In this document: piece by piece, positions 1-9,000 of the stretch
How positions within the stretch are numbered: the first letter of the stretch is position 1
How the letters are laid out: each line of letters begins with the position of its first letter
Origin: Agromyces sp. Leaf222
GTDB taxonomy: Bacteria > Actinomycetota > Actinomycetes > Actinomycetales > Microbacteriaceae
Length of the DNA stretch: 64,000 nt
Direction of reading: 5' to 3'
NCBI RefSeq assembly: GCF_001421565.1
Contig: NZ_LMKQ01000003.1
Span: 94,588 to 158,587, forward strand
Program-made: the position numbers and the translations under genes
Notes under the pieces: generated by a model
The model's input: only the letters and a program-made list of their open reading frames with translations
What the model was told of the DNA's origin: nothing
Databases searched by the model: none

Positions 1-214
1 CGACGACGTCTCGATCATCGCGTGGGACGACTCCCTGCTCTGCCGGCACTCGGTGCCGAGCCTCACGGCGCTCAGCCACGATGTCGTCGCCTTCGGGGCG
101 CACGCGGCCAGGCGGCTGTTCGAGGTGGCGGCGGGCGCCTCGCCGCAGGCGCACCTCGACTCGACCCCGCGGCTCGCGGTGCGAGAATCCACGGGGCCCG
201 CGCGCGGAATCTGA
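1..214 (+). CDS. LacI-family transcriptional regulator, C-terminal fragment
   Basis: The reading frame begins at base 2 and ends with TGA at 212-214, so only the last 70 residues lie in the window. They read like the end of a LacI/GalR ligand-binding core: a beta-strand with SIIAWDDS, the SLTALSHD segment (the family usually has P.LT.v.q.), then AHAARRLFE, followed by a short tail with RES. Such proteins are sugar-responsive DNA-binding repressors. The regulated genes are presumably to the left of the window. The downstream two-component system has its own promoter-like hexamer, so the two are probably separate units. The family call is fairly safe; the ligand cannot be guessed. Confidence 0.75.
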   Translation, partial: DDVSIIAWDDSLLCRHSVPSLTALSHDVVAFGAHAARRLFEVAAGASPQAHLDSTPRLAVRESTGPARGI

Positions 215-278
215 GCGGCACCGGCAGGTGTTCGGCGATCCATCGCTCGCGATCGCGTGTCGACTACGCTTTCGTAGC

Positions 279-1493
279 ATGCCCGAGTCGATGCTGCTCG
301 CCGCGAGCGCCGGTGTCGTCGCCGGCGCCCTGGCGGTCGGCGTCGTGCTGCTGCTGCGCCGGCTGGTGCTCGCGCAGCGTGAGCTCGGCACCGATGCCGA
401 GCAGGCCACGTACCAGACGCTGCACCTCGCGAGCCGCGCCGCGAAGCACGTGCGCGGGGGCTTCGACGGGGCGGATGCCGCGCGCGCCGGCCGCTCGCTC
501 CGCACCATGCTCGGCTGCGAGAGCCTCGCCCTCGTCGACCCCGGCGGACTCGTCACGGTCGAGGGCGACGACGAGGTGCGCGCGATCGCGGGCGAACTCG
601 CGATCGCGGCGCAGTCGACCGGCAAGCCGCATGTGCAGCGGCGCATCACGATGGGCACGAAGGAGACGGATGCCGTGGCCGCGCCGATCCTCGTCGGCGA
701 CCGCTCAGCCGGGGCGATCGTGGCCTTCGCCTCGCCGGTGCGGGCCGGCCTCGTGCGCGCGACGGGCGAGGTGGCGAGCTGGGTGGCGTCGCAGGTCGAG
801 CTCGGAGAGCTCGACGCCTCGCGGGCGGCCCTCGCCGAGGCCGAGGTGCGCGCCCTCCGCGCCCAGATCAGCCCGCACTTCATCTACAACGCCCTGAACG
901 CGATCGCGTCGTTCATCAACACCGACCCGGCCAAGGCCCGCGAGCTGGTGCTCGAGTTCGCCGACTTCACGCGGTACTCGTTCCGCCGGCACGGCGACTT
1001 CACGACCGTCGCCGAGGAGCTGCGCTCGATCGACAGCTACCTCGAGCTCGAGCGGGCGCGCTTCGGCGATCGCCTGCGGGTGACCCTGCAGGTGGCGCCG
1101 GAGGTGCTGTCGACGGTCGTGCCGTTCCTGTCGATCCAGCCGCTCGTCGAGAACGCGGTGCGGCACGGGCTCGAGTCGAAGGAGGGCGGCGGTCGCATCA
1201 CGATCACCGCGGCCGACTCCGGCGCCTTCGCCGAGATCAGCGTCGAGGACGACGGCGTCGGCATCGACCCCGCCGTGCTCGAGGAGGTGCTCGCGGGCGG
1301 TTCGCCCGGTGAGCACGTCGGCCTTCGCAACGTCGACGCCCGCCTGCGCCAGGTGTACGGCGAGGAGCACGGGCTGGTCGTCGAGACGAACGTCGGCGCC
1401 GGCACGCTCGTGCGCATGCGGGTGCCGAAGTCGCAGCCGGGTCCGAACCCCAACGCCCCGGTCGCCGCCCAGGACGGGAGCCGCACCCGATGA
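279..1493 (+). CDS. LytS-type sensor histidine kinase
   Basis: A protein of 404 residues. One hydrophobic segment lies near residues 9-28, followed by a GAF-like sensor region (about 45-165). The kinase core carries the LytS/YehU-type phosphoacceptor motif ISPHFIYNAL with His200, the N-box LVENAVRHG and the G-box DDGVGID plus GLRNVDARL. The ATG at 279 is chosen because the longer frame from 81 overlaps the LacI gene and lacks the membrane start. The hexamer TACGCT at 265-270, 8 nt before the ATG, suggests a leaderless transcript. The stop overlaps the start of the LytTR regulator (ATGA). Kinases of this class autophosphorylate and activate a LytTR partner, often in response to small carboxylates. 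With a single membrane segment, the signal may be cytosolic or come through a partner protein. Confidence 0.9.
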   Translation: MPESMLLAASAGVVAGALAVGVVLLLRRLVLAQRELGTDAEQATYQTLHLASRAAKHVRGGFDGADAARAGRSLRTMLGCESLALVDPGGLVTVEGDDEVRAIAGELAIAAQSTGKPHVQRRITMGTKETDAVAAPILVGDRSAGAIVAFASPVRAGLVRATGEVASWVASQVELGELDASRAALAEAEVRALRAQISPHFIYNALNAIASFINTDPAKARELVLEFADFTRYSFRRHGDFTTVAEELRSIDSYLELERARFGDRLRVTLQVAPEVLSTVVPFLSIQPLVENAVRHGLESKEGGGRITITAADSGAFAEISVEDDGVGIDPAVLEEVLAGGSPGEHVGLRNVDARLRQVYGEEHGLVVETNVGAGTLVRMRVPKSQPGPNPNAPVAAQDGSRTR

Positions 1494-2239
1494 TCTCCGT
1501 GCTCATCGCCGACGACGAACAGCCCGCGATCGACGAGCTGGCGTTCCTGCTCTCGCAGGACCCGCGCATCGGCACGGTGCACCAGGCCTCGTCGGGGTCG
1601 GAGGCGATCCGGCTGCTCACCCGCGAGCCGGTCGACGCCGCGTTCCTCGACATCCACATGCCGGGCCTGAACGGTTTCGATCTCGCCCGCGCCCTGCAGC
1701 GCTTCGAGCACCGGCCGGCGCTCGTGTTCGTGACGGCCGACGAAGAGGGGGCGCTCGAGGCGTTCGACCTCGCCGCGGTCGACTACCTGCTGAAGCCCGT
1801 GCGCACCGAACGGCTGCAGCGCTCGATCGGGCGCATCGTCGAGGTGCTGAAGGCGGGCCAGGCGACGCCCACCGGCGGCATCCCGACCGTGACGGCGCCC
1901 GAGATGATCGCCGTGACGCTCGGCGGCACGACCCGCATGATCCGCCGCGACGAGGTGCGCTACGTGCAGGCGCAGGGCGACTACGCGCGCCTGCACACCG
2001 ACGAGGCCAGCTACCTCGTGCGCGTGCCGATGGCCGACCTCGAACGGCAGTGGGCGGATGCCGGCTTCCTGCGGGTGCACCGCTCGTACCTCGTCTCGCT
2101 CGCGCACCTCACGCGCATCCGCCTCGGCACCGACCACCCGAGCGTCACGATCGCCGGGGCGGAGCTGCCCGTGAGCCGGCGCCTGCTGCCCGCCGTGCGG
2201 GAGCGGCTCGAGTCCGCGACCCTGCGTCCACGGCCATGA
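1490..2239 (+). CDS. LytTR-family response regulator
   Basis: A protein of 249 residues with a CheY-like receiver (1-115) showing acidic residues D8/D9, phosphoacceptor D54 in FLDIHMPG, and K102 in YLLKPVRTERL. A LytTR DNA-binding domain follows (about 145-245), with YVQAQGDYARLH, FLRVHRSYLV and the closing ELPVSRRLLPAVRERL. The ATG overlaps the kinase stop, and the gene's own stop TGA (2237-2239) overlaps the next ATG, so kinase, regulator and transporter genes are translationally coupled. LytTR regulators bind paired 9-10 bp half-sites upstream of their targets. The likely target is this operon or another copy of the transporter. The class is clear; the signal is inferred from the neighbours. 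Confidence 0.92.
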   Translation: MISVLIADDEQPAIDELAFLLSQDPRIGTVHQASSGSEAIRLLTREPVDAAFLDIHMPGLNGFDLARALQRFEHRPALVFVTADEEGALEAFDLAAVDYLLKPVRTERLQRSIGRIVEVLKAGQATPTGGIPTVTAPEMIAVTLGGTTRMIRRDEVRYVQAQGDYARLHTDEASYLVRVPMADLERQWADAGFLRVHRSYLVSLAHLTRIRLGTDHPSVTIAGAELPVSRRLLPAVRERLESATLRPRP

Positions 2240-2724
2240 GCGAGCCCACCGAGTCGGCGCCCGCCGCCGGTCGAGTAGGCCCGAAGGGCCGTATCGAGAC
2301 CAGCGGAGCCGGGGAGGACGGTCTCGATACGCCTCCTTCGTCGGCTACTCGACCGACTCCGCCCGCCCGGGTGCGGGTGACGGCTCCGAGAAGCGGCTCG
2401 GCCGCGGCATCCGCTCGCCCTTCGACGCCCGGTGGCGCCGCGGCGGGCAGCGAGCCCGAGAGCGTCTACGTGCGGTCGCTGATCCGCTCGCAGCTGCGCC
2501 TCGGCATCACCTACGCCGCTGGGTTCGCGCTCGCGACGGCCCTGTTCGTGCTCGCGATCGTGCTCTCGCCGGTGCTCGACGAGACGTTCGTGTTCGGCGT
2601 TCCGCTGTCGTGGCTGCTGCTCGCGGTCGGCGTGTACCCGCTCGCGATCACCGTCGCCGTGCTCTACGCGCGCGCCGCGGCCCGCAACGAGGCCAGGTAC
2701 CGGGCGCTCACGGAGGCCGAGTGA
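2236..2724 (+). CDS. DUF485-type small membrane subunit with repeat-derived N-terminus
   Basis: A protein of 162 residues. The C-terminal part (about 75-155) is DUF485-like: VYVRSLIRSQLRLG, then two hydrophobic segments (about 91-112 and 124-146) and a charged tail. DUF485 proteins sit directly before SSS symporters, as MctB does before MctC in Corynebacterium or YjcH before ActP in E. coli, and are thought to assist them. The first 70 residues are odd: they are low-complexity and contain a head-to-head inverted pair of a REP-like intergenic repeat (2269-2354) read in frame. Alternative GTG starts at 2371 and 2377 would skip the repeat. I keep ATG 2236 because it overlaps the preceding stop as ATGA. 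The stop overlaps the symporter GTG. Confidence 0.75.
   Translation: MSEPTESAPAAGRVGPKGRIETSGAGEDGLDTPPSSATRPTPPARVRVTAPRSGSAAASARPSTPGGAAAGSEPESVYVRSLIRSQLRLGITYAAGFALATALFVLAIVLSPVLDETFVFGVPLSWLLLAVGVYPLAITVAVLYARAAARNEARYRALTEAE
2269..2354. repeat. Head-to-head pair of REP-like repeats inside a gene
   Basis: Copy 1 is 2269-2301 (begins GGTCGAGTAG, ends GTATCGAGACC). Copy 2 is 2320-2354 in the opposite orientation (begins GGTCTCGATACG, ends CTACTCGACC). The outer 10-12 bases of the two copies match as inverted repeats and 18 bases separate them. This looks like the short mobile intergenic element common in Micrococcales genomes, here inside the 5' part of the DUF485 reading frame. I see no other copy in the window. 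Confidence 0.75.
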
Positions 2725-4184
2725 ACGCCGCCATCAGCTACGCGGCGATCGCGGCCGTGGCGCTCGCGTCGGCGCTCATCGGGTTCTACGGCCTGCGCGT
2801 CTCGCGCACGACGAGCGACTTCTACGTCGCCTCGCGCACGGTGCGGCCGTGGTGGAACGCGTCGGCCATCGGCGGCGAGTACCTCTCGGCCGCGAGCTTC
2901 CTCGGCATCGCCGGCCTCATCCTCACCACGGGCGCCGGCGGCATCTGGTTCCCGATCGGCTACACGGCCGGATACCTCATGCTGCTGCTGTTCGTCGCTG
3001 CACCGCTGCGCCGCTCGGGTGCGTACACGATCCCCGACTTCACCGAGGCCCGGCTCGAGTCGCGCACCGCACGACTCGTGACGAGCACGCTCGTCATCGT
3101 CATCGGGTGGTTCTACATCGTGCCGCAACTGCAGGGCGCGGCCCTCGCGGTGCGCATCACGACCGGGCTGCCGTCGTGGGCGGGCTCGCTCGCCGTCGCG
3201 GTGATCGTCGCCGTCGTCGTCGCGGCGGGCGGCATGCGCTCGATCACCTTCGTGCAGGCGTTCCAGTTCTGGTTGAAGCTCACCGCCATCGCCGTGCCCG
3301 TGATCGCGATGCTCATCATCGTCGGCGGTGTCGAACCCGCGCTCGAGGCCGCGGCGGCGTTCCCCCCGACGGCCGGACCCGGCGACCTCGACCCGTACCG
3401 CACGATCTCGCTCATGGTCGCGCTGCTCCTCGGAACCCTCGGCCTGCCGCACGTCCTCGTGCGCTTCTACACGAACCCCGACGGCGAGGCGGCCCGCCGC
3501 ACCACCGTGATCGTGCTCGTGCTGCTCTCGGTGTTCTACCTCTTCCCCACGATCCTCGGGCTGCTCGGCCGGGCGTTCGCTCCCGACCTCGTCGCCTCGG
3601 GCGACGCCGACGCGCTCGTGCTCGTGCTGCCCGACCGGCTCGTGCCCGGATGGGCCGGCGACCTGCTCACCGCACTCGTCATCGCCGGCGCGTTCGCCGC
3701 CTTCCTCTCGACCTCGTCGGGGCTCGTCGTCTCGCTCGCCGGCGTCATCAGCCAGGACCTGCTCGGCGGCAGCGTGCGCGGATTCCGCATCGCCGCCGTC
3801 GCCTCGTCGTTCGTCCCGCTCGTCGTGGCCCTCGCCACCGAATCCACCGGGCTCGCCGGCAGCGTCGGACTCGTGTTCGCCTTCACCGCCTCGACGCTGT
3901 GTCCCATGCTGCTGCTCGGCATCTGGTGGCGCGGGCTCACGCCGCGCGGCGCCGTGTCGGGCATGCTCACCGGCGCCGTGCTCTCGGGGGCGGCGATCCT
4001 CGGCGGCGGGGCGATCGCGGCGGCGGCGCCCGGCATCCGCCCCTTCCTCGAGCAGCCCGCCGCGTGGACCGTGCCCGCCGCGCTGCTCGTCACCGTGGTC
4101 GTGTCGCGCCTCGACCGGCGGCGGCGACCCCGGGGAACGGATGCGTTCCTCGCCCGGCTTCACACGCCCGAGCGGGTGCGCTGA
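2721..4184 (+). CDS. SSS-family sodium:solute symporter (monocarboxylate type)
   Basis: A protein of 487 residues with about 13 hydrophobic segments, typical of the SSS family. Early landmarks are SDFYVASRTVRPWWNA and SAIGGEYLSAASFLGIAG, as in ActP/MctC/DhlC-type carriers. SAYTIPDF is also conserved in them (here SGAYTIPDFTEARL), and FSTSSGLVVSL-like residues occur in the second half (FLSTSSGLVVSLAG). The start is the GTG overlapping the DUF485 stop; a longer frame from 2610 would run inside that gene. Known relatives carry acetate, pyruvate, propionate or other monocarboxylates with Na+ or H+. The coupling to DUF485 and to a LytS/LytTR pair supports controlled carboxylate uptake; the exact substrate is inference. 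Confidence 0.88.
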   Translation: MNAAISYAAIAAVALASALIGFYGLRVSRTTSDFYVASRTVRPWWNASAIGGEYLSAASFLGIAGLILTTGAGGIWFPIGYTAGYLMLLLFVAAPLRRSGAYTIPDFTEARLESRTARLVTSTLVIVIGWFYIVPQLQGAALAVRITTGLPSWAGSLAVAVIVAVVVAAGGMRSITFVQAFQFWLKLTAIAVPVIAMLIIVGGVEPALEAAAAFPPTAGPGDLDPYRTISLMVALLLGTLGLPHVLVRFYTNPDGEAARRTTVIVLVLLSVFYLFPTILGLLGRAFAPDLVASGDADALVLVLPDRLVPGWAGDLLTALVIAGAFAAFLSTSSGLVVSLAGVISQDLLGGSVRGFRIAAVASSFVPLVVALATESTGLAGSVGLVFAFTASTLCPMLLLGIWWRGLTPRGAVSGMLTGAVLSGAAILGGGAIAAAAPGIRPFLEQPAAWTVPAALLVTVVVSRLDRRRRPRGTDAFLARLHTPERVR

Positions 4185-4228
4185 GCTGCTCGACCGGCGC
4201 ATCGGCGCGGGGCGCGTAGGATACTCCG

Positions 4229-4975
4229 GTGCTCGCCGCCGTCGCCATCTCCGTCCTCGTCGGCGCCTTCGCACAGCGCATCACCGGCATGGGGTTCGCG
4301 CTCGTCGCCTCGCCGGCCCTGGTGATCCTGCTCGGCCCCTTCGACGGGGTCATCGTCGTGAACCTCTGTGCCATCGTGTCGTCGCTCATCATCCTGCCGA
4401 GGGTGTGGCGGTACGTGGAGTGGCGACGGTTCGCGATGCTCGCGCTCCCGGCCCTCGCCGGCACGGTCGTCGGCGCGCTCATCGCCGCGCACGTTCCCGG
4501 CGCTCCCCTGCAGGTCGTCATCGGCGCGCTCGTCATCATCGCGCTCACGATCACCCTGCTCGTCACGCGCGCCGAGCACGTCGTGAGCGGATGGCCGCCC
4601 GCACTCGTCGCGGGCGCGGCATCCGGGGTCATGAACGCCGCCGCCGGCGTCGGCGGACCGGCGCTCAGCGTCTACGCCGTCGCCACCAGGTGGCCGCAGC
4701 CGCGCTTCGCCGCGACCGCCCAGCCCTACTTCGTGGCCATCGGCACGGCCTCGCTCGTGCTGAAGCTCGCGCAGACCGGCTGGGCGATCCCCGAGCTGGC
4801 ACCGGGCTCGTGGCCGATCGTGATCGGCGCCGTGCTCGCCGGACTGGTGCTGGGCGAGGTGCTGCACCGGCGGATCCCCCACCACGCCGCACGCATCGCC
4901 GTGATCGCCATCGCCTACGTCGGCGGAGCCGCAGCGCTCATCGACGGCGCGATCGAGATCTGGTTCTCGGCGTAG
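4229..4975 (+). CDS. TauE/SafE-family membrane permease
   Basis: A protein of 248 residues with about eight hydrophobic segments in two related halves. The first half has GAFAQRITGMGFALVASPAL and the second has ASGVMNAAAGVGGPALSVYA; the paired G.G...P motifs are typical of TauE/SafE/DUF81 proteins, which are proposed exporters of sulfonates, sulfite or other organic anions. The GTG start at 4229 lies 6 nt after TAGGAT (4217-4222), suggesting a separate leaderless transcript rather than read-through from the symporter gene 44 nt upstream. The gene ends 4 nt before the convergent acetyltransferase. The family is secure; the substrate is unknown. Confidence 0.85.
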   Translation: MLAAVAISVLVGAFAQRITGMGFALVASPALVILLGPFDGVIVVNLCAIVSSLIILPRVWRYVEWRRFAMLALPALAGTVVGALIAAHVPGAPLQVVIGALVIIALTITLLVTRAEHVVSGWPPALVAGAASGVMNAAAGVGGPALSVYAVATRWPQPRFAATAQPYFVAIGTASLVLKLAQTGWAIPELAPGSWPIVIGAVLAGLVLGEVLHRRIPHHAARIAVIAIAYVGGAAALIDGAIEIWFSA

Positions 4976-4979
4976 GCCT

Positions 4980-5627
4980 TCAGGCGGATGCCGCGGCGAG
5001 CCGGACCGGCTCGTCGCCCCGGGCGGCGAGACGCGCCTCGAGCCCAGCGCGCACCGACGGCCACTCGTCGACCACGATCGAGTAGACCGCGGAGTCGCGC
5101 CAGCTGCCGTCGGCGCGGAGCTTGTGCCGACGGGCGATGCCCTCGAACGACGCGCCCAGGCGCAGGATCGCCGCCCGCGACCGCTCGTTGCGGCTGTCGG
5201 CCTGCAGCTTCACCCGGCCGAAGCCGTGCTCGAAGGCCATGCCGAGCAGCAGGAGCTTCGCCTCGACGTTCACGCCCGTCGCCCACACGCGGGGGTCGTA
5301 CGCCGTCCAGCCGATGTGCCCCGACTCGTTGACCAGGTCGAGGTCGCCGAACTTCGTCGCCCCGACCACGCGCGCGTCGTGCTCGCCGCCGCGCAGCCGC
5401 ACGGTCCACGGCAGGGCCAGCGGGCCGCCCGCGTAGTAGCCGAGCGCGAACCGCTCGAACTCCGCGTCGTCAGCGGGGAGGCCGTCGGGGCCGCCGCCGT
5501 ATCCGCCGGCGAAGACCTCCGGATGCCGGAGGGCCCCAGCGAGCTCCGGCACGTCGGCGGGCACGAACGGGGACAGGCTGATGAACCGGCCGATGAGCGG
5601 CTCGGCGGGCGGGAGCAGGGCGGTCAC
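4980..5627 (-). CDS. GNAT-family N-acetyltransferase (RimJ/RimL type)
   Basis: A protein of 215 residues from a GTG at 5625-5627. It resembles the RimJ/RimL branch of GNAT acetyltransferases: PLIGRFISLSPF at the start, VVGATKFGDLDLVN and GHIGWTAYDPRVWATGVNVE in the middle (acetyl-CoA-binding beta4/alpha3 region), then GFGRVKLQADSRNERSRAAI and GASFEGIARRHKLRADGSWR, as in YdaF-like and RimL enzymes. The usual role is acetylation of an N-terminal amine or small molecule; the target is unknown. The longer open frame above 5627 has no sensible start and overlaps the divergent small gene. Confidence 0.85.
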   Translation of the reverse strand: MTALLPPAEPLIGRFISLSPFVPADVPELAGALRHPEVFAGGYGGGPDGLPADDAEFERFALGYYAGGPLALPWTVRLRGGEHDARVVGATKFGDLDLVNESGHIGWTAYDPRVWATGVNVEAKLLLLGMAFEHGFGRVKLQADSRNERSRAAILRLGASFEGIARRHKLRADGSWRDSAVYSIVVDEWPSVRAGLEARLAARGDEPVRLAAASA

Positions 5628-5751
5628 CGCACGAGTCTCGCACACGGGCGGGCCGCTCTCCGCACGGGCGCCGGCCGCCCTTCCGCAGGCGTCGGCCCCG
5701 GACATAGGCTGGATCCGATCGGCGACGACGCCGTGGAGATGGGGGATCGGA

Positions 5752-5970
5752 ATGGCCGGAATCGACGACCTCGCCAAGCAGGCCGGGGACTTCATCGAGC
5801 AGAACAAGGACAAGATCCAAGAGGTCCTGAAGAGCGAGCAGGCCGAGGACATCAGCGACAAGCTGCTCGACGGCATCGGCGAAGCCGTGAAGAAGATCGC
5901 GCCCGATGAGCACGACGGCGTGATCGACGACGTCAAGGGCAACATCGACAAGGCGGTCGGCAACGAATAG
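5752..5970 (+). CDS. Small charged protein, MT0933/Rv0909 antitoxin-like
   Basis: A 72-residue protein, rich in Asp, Lys, Glu and Ile, predicted all-helical: MAGIDDLAKQAGDFIEQNKD, then repeated DK/KD pairs and the end DDVKGNIDKAVGNE. Length and composition are like the MT0933_antitox family (Rv0909-like) of mycobacteria and relatives, proposed as antitoxins but mostly uncharacterised. No toxin gene lies next to it: the left neighbour is an acetyltransferase on the other strand and the right neighbour a huge surface protein. A TAGGCT hexamer at 5705-5710 is promoter-like, and GGGGGATCGG just before the ATG may serve as ribosome-binding site. A strong hairpin follows the stop. Reality of the gene is likely; function is open. 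Confidence 0.65.
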   Translation: MAGIDDLAKQAGDFIEQNKDKIQEVLKSEQAEDISDKLLDGIGEAVKKIAPDEHDGVIDDVKGNIDKAVGNE

Positions 5971-5979
5971 CGACCCGAG

Positions 5980-6019
5980 ATGAGGATGCCCCGCCCGATC
6001 CCGGGCGGGGCATCCTCAT
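5980..6019. terminator. Strong bidirectional hairpin terminator
   Basis: Arms 5980-5997 and 6002-6019 are perfectly complementary over 18 bp with a 4-base loop; the core contains GATGCCCCGCCCG and its complement. It lies between the convergent small gene (stop 5970) and the giant surface-protein gene (stop 6047) and could end transcription from both. No T-run follows, which is normal for this GC-rich lineage. Confidence 0.85.
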
Positions 6020-6046
6020 GTCCGGCGCGAAGGCCGCGATGCGGCG

Positions 6047-9000
6047 CTACGCCCGTCGGCGCCGGCGGGCGATCAGCACGAGCGCGACGCCGATCGCGAC
6101 GAGGATGCCGCCGAAGCCGATCCATGCCGCCACGGCAGCGCCGTCGACACCGGTGACCGGCGGCGCGGGCGCGAACTCGTTGTCGACCGTGATCGTCGCC
6201 GCCTCGTCGAGGCCGACCACGACCGGGGTGGCCTCGGTCGCGCTGACCGTGACGGCGATCGCCCCGCCGGCGTCGGTCTCCTCGGCCCAGCACTCCGTGC
6301 CGATCGGCAGGTCGCTGAGGGTCACCGTCTCGCCCGCGGTGATCGGCACCGGTTCGGCGTCGAACGGCACGTACGGGTCGTTGCCCTCGCCCTGGTCGAA
6401 GGTGCAGGTCACCGCGACGATGAACGTCTTGCCGTCGGCCTGATCCGTCGCCCCGCTCACCGTCTTCACGAGGTCGACCGACCCCTCCTCGAAGGTGTTC
6501 GTGGCCGTGAGCTCCAACGTCTGCGGCTCGTCCTCGACATCGATGATCGCGGCGTTGTCGTACGAGTCGTAGTCGATCGTGCTCTCGGTCGCACCCGCGG
6601 CATCCGTCTCCTCGCCGAAGCAGTGCGTCTGGTACGGCAGCTTCAGCGGGTCGCCGTCTTCACGGAGCACGGGCACCGTCTCGTCGGCACCGACCTCGAC
6701 CGGCCCGGAGAAGACCGTGACGATCGTGCCGAAGACGTCGAGCTGGCAGGTCACCTGCACGGTGAACGTCGCGTCCTGCACGTACGCCTCGTCGGCCGCC
6801 GAGCCGTCGACCGCCTTGGTGACGTCGATCGTGCCCAACGAGAAGACGTTGAGGAAGCCCGCGGTGACGACGGTCTCGACGCCCTCGTCCTGGTCGGTGA
6901 TCGTCACGGTGACCGGCGGCGGCGTCGTGTCGGCATCGGCCTTGAACGTCTCGGTCACGACGCACTCCGCACCGACCGGGATGCCGGTGATCGTCTCGCT
7001 CGTGAACGGACCATCGGTGCCGTCACCGACCACGACGAGTTCCTGGTCGATGACGGTCTGGTCGTCGTAGGTGCACTCCACCTGGAAGATGAACGGACCG
7101 TTCGAGAACTCGGGGACACCCGGTCCGGTGACCGCCTTCAGCACGTTCAGGCCGCCGGTGCGGAACTCGTTCTCGACCGTCACGGCGACGGGCTCGTCGG
7201 TCGCGTCGTCGCCGACGATGAACTCCGACGGACTCACGGTGGACTCGGTCGCCTCGCCGTCGTCGAGTTCGGCGACCGTGCAGTCCGCGTCCGTCGGCAG
7301 GTTCTCGACCGTCCAGACGTCGCCCGGTGCATCCTTCGTCAGCGTGTGCGTCGCGTCGTAGACGACGTCGGGGTCTGCGCCCTCGAGCGTGCAGACGAGC
7401 TCCACCTCGAAGTCGCCGAACGTACCGCCCCAGGCCTCTGCGCCGGTACCGGTCACGGCCTTCGTGATCTCGACCGATCCGACTCCGAAGGCGTTCGTCA
7501 CCGCGACCGCGGTCACGGTGACGCCCTCGCTGTCGGGCAGGAGCGTGAAGGTGGCCTCCGAGGTCGCGCCCAGGTCGTCGTCGACACCGTCCTGCGTCAC
7601 CACGATCGAGGTCGTCGCCCCCTCGGAGGCGGCCTCGGTGACGGTGCACTCGCTGCCGGCGGGCAGCGTGTCGTAGGTCTGCTCCTCGCCATCGTTCAGG
7701 TCGAACGACTCGTCGAGCACGGTCTCGCCCTCGAACACGCAGGTCGCGGTGAACGAGAAGACCGTGTCGTACTCGATCGGGTCGCCGTTCTCATCGACGG
7801 CGCCGCCGTTGTCGACGTCCTTCGTCACGGTGAAGCCCGCGTCGGGGAAGTCGTTCGTCACCGTGATGGTGGCGGGCGGGGCGCCCTCTGGGCCGACCAC
7901 GATCGGGTCGTCCTCGGTCGCGCTGATCGAGATGTCGTACGCGCCCTGGCCGTCGGGCTCCTCGGCCCAGCACTCGGAGCCGACCGGCACCTCGAAGAGC
8001 GTCGTCACCTCGCCGACCTCGAGTTCGACCGGCTCCTGGTCGTAGACCACGATCGGCGGGTTGCCGTCGCCGCGGTCGAGCGTGCAGGTGACGAGGATCT
8101 CGAAGGTGCGGCCCTCGGCATGGTCGGGGTTGCCGCTGACCTCCTTCTCGATCGAGACGTTGCTCAGGTCGAACGTGTTCGTCGCCGTCACGGCGAGCGC
8201 CTGCGGCTCCTCGTCATCGGATGCCACGACGATGGCGGCATCGTCGAACGAGTCGTAGTCGACCGACGAGTCGGTCGCGCCCGCGTCATCCGTCTCTTCA
8301 CCCCAGCAGTGCGTGCCGAGCGGAAGCAGCAGGGGCTCGCCGGTCGCCTCGTCGAGCACGGTGACCGTCTCGCCGCCGGTGACCTCGACGTCGCCGTCGA
8401 ACAGCGGGTCGCCGTCGGCGGTCAGCGCACAGGTCAGGTGCACGGTGTACGTCGCCTCGACGACCTCGGGCAGTTCGGCGCCGGTGCCCTCGAGCACCTT
8501 CGTCACCGCGATCGTGCCGGCGCTGAACGGGTTCACGAAGTCCACGTCGACGACCTGGGGAGCGCCCTGGTCGTCCACGTCGGGGATGACGACCGTGACC
8601 GGGTCGGGCGTGGCATCCGCCCCGCCGTCGTCGGTCTCGACGACCTCGCACGAGCTGCCGACCGGCAGGCCGGTCACCGTCTCGGAGAGGAGCGGTCCCG
8701 CGGTGCCGTCGCCGGTGATGGTGAGCGTGCCCTCACCGACGGTGCCCCCCTGGTACGTGCAGGTGTAGTCGTAGACGAAGTCGACCCCGTCGGTGAACTC
8801 GGTACCGGGGCCGGTGATGTTCTTCTGGATCTGGAAGCCGCCGGCGCGGTAGTCGTTCGTGACCGTCACGGCGACGGGGTCGCCCTCCTCGCCGTCGGCG
8901 CCGATCGTCACCGGCTGCTCCCGAGCGATGGTGACCTCGGTGGCACCGGCGGTGTCGGGCTCGGTCACGGTGCAGTCGGCACCGGTCGGCAGGTCGCCGA

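Noticed and set aside
81..278. Upstream extension of the LytS kinase to 81
   Set aside because: It overlaps the LacI gene's last codons in another frame and is Arg/Pro-rich; a -10-like hexamer lies just before ATG 279.
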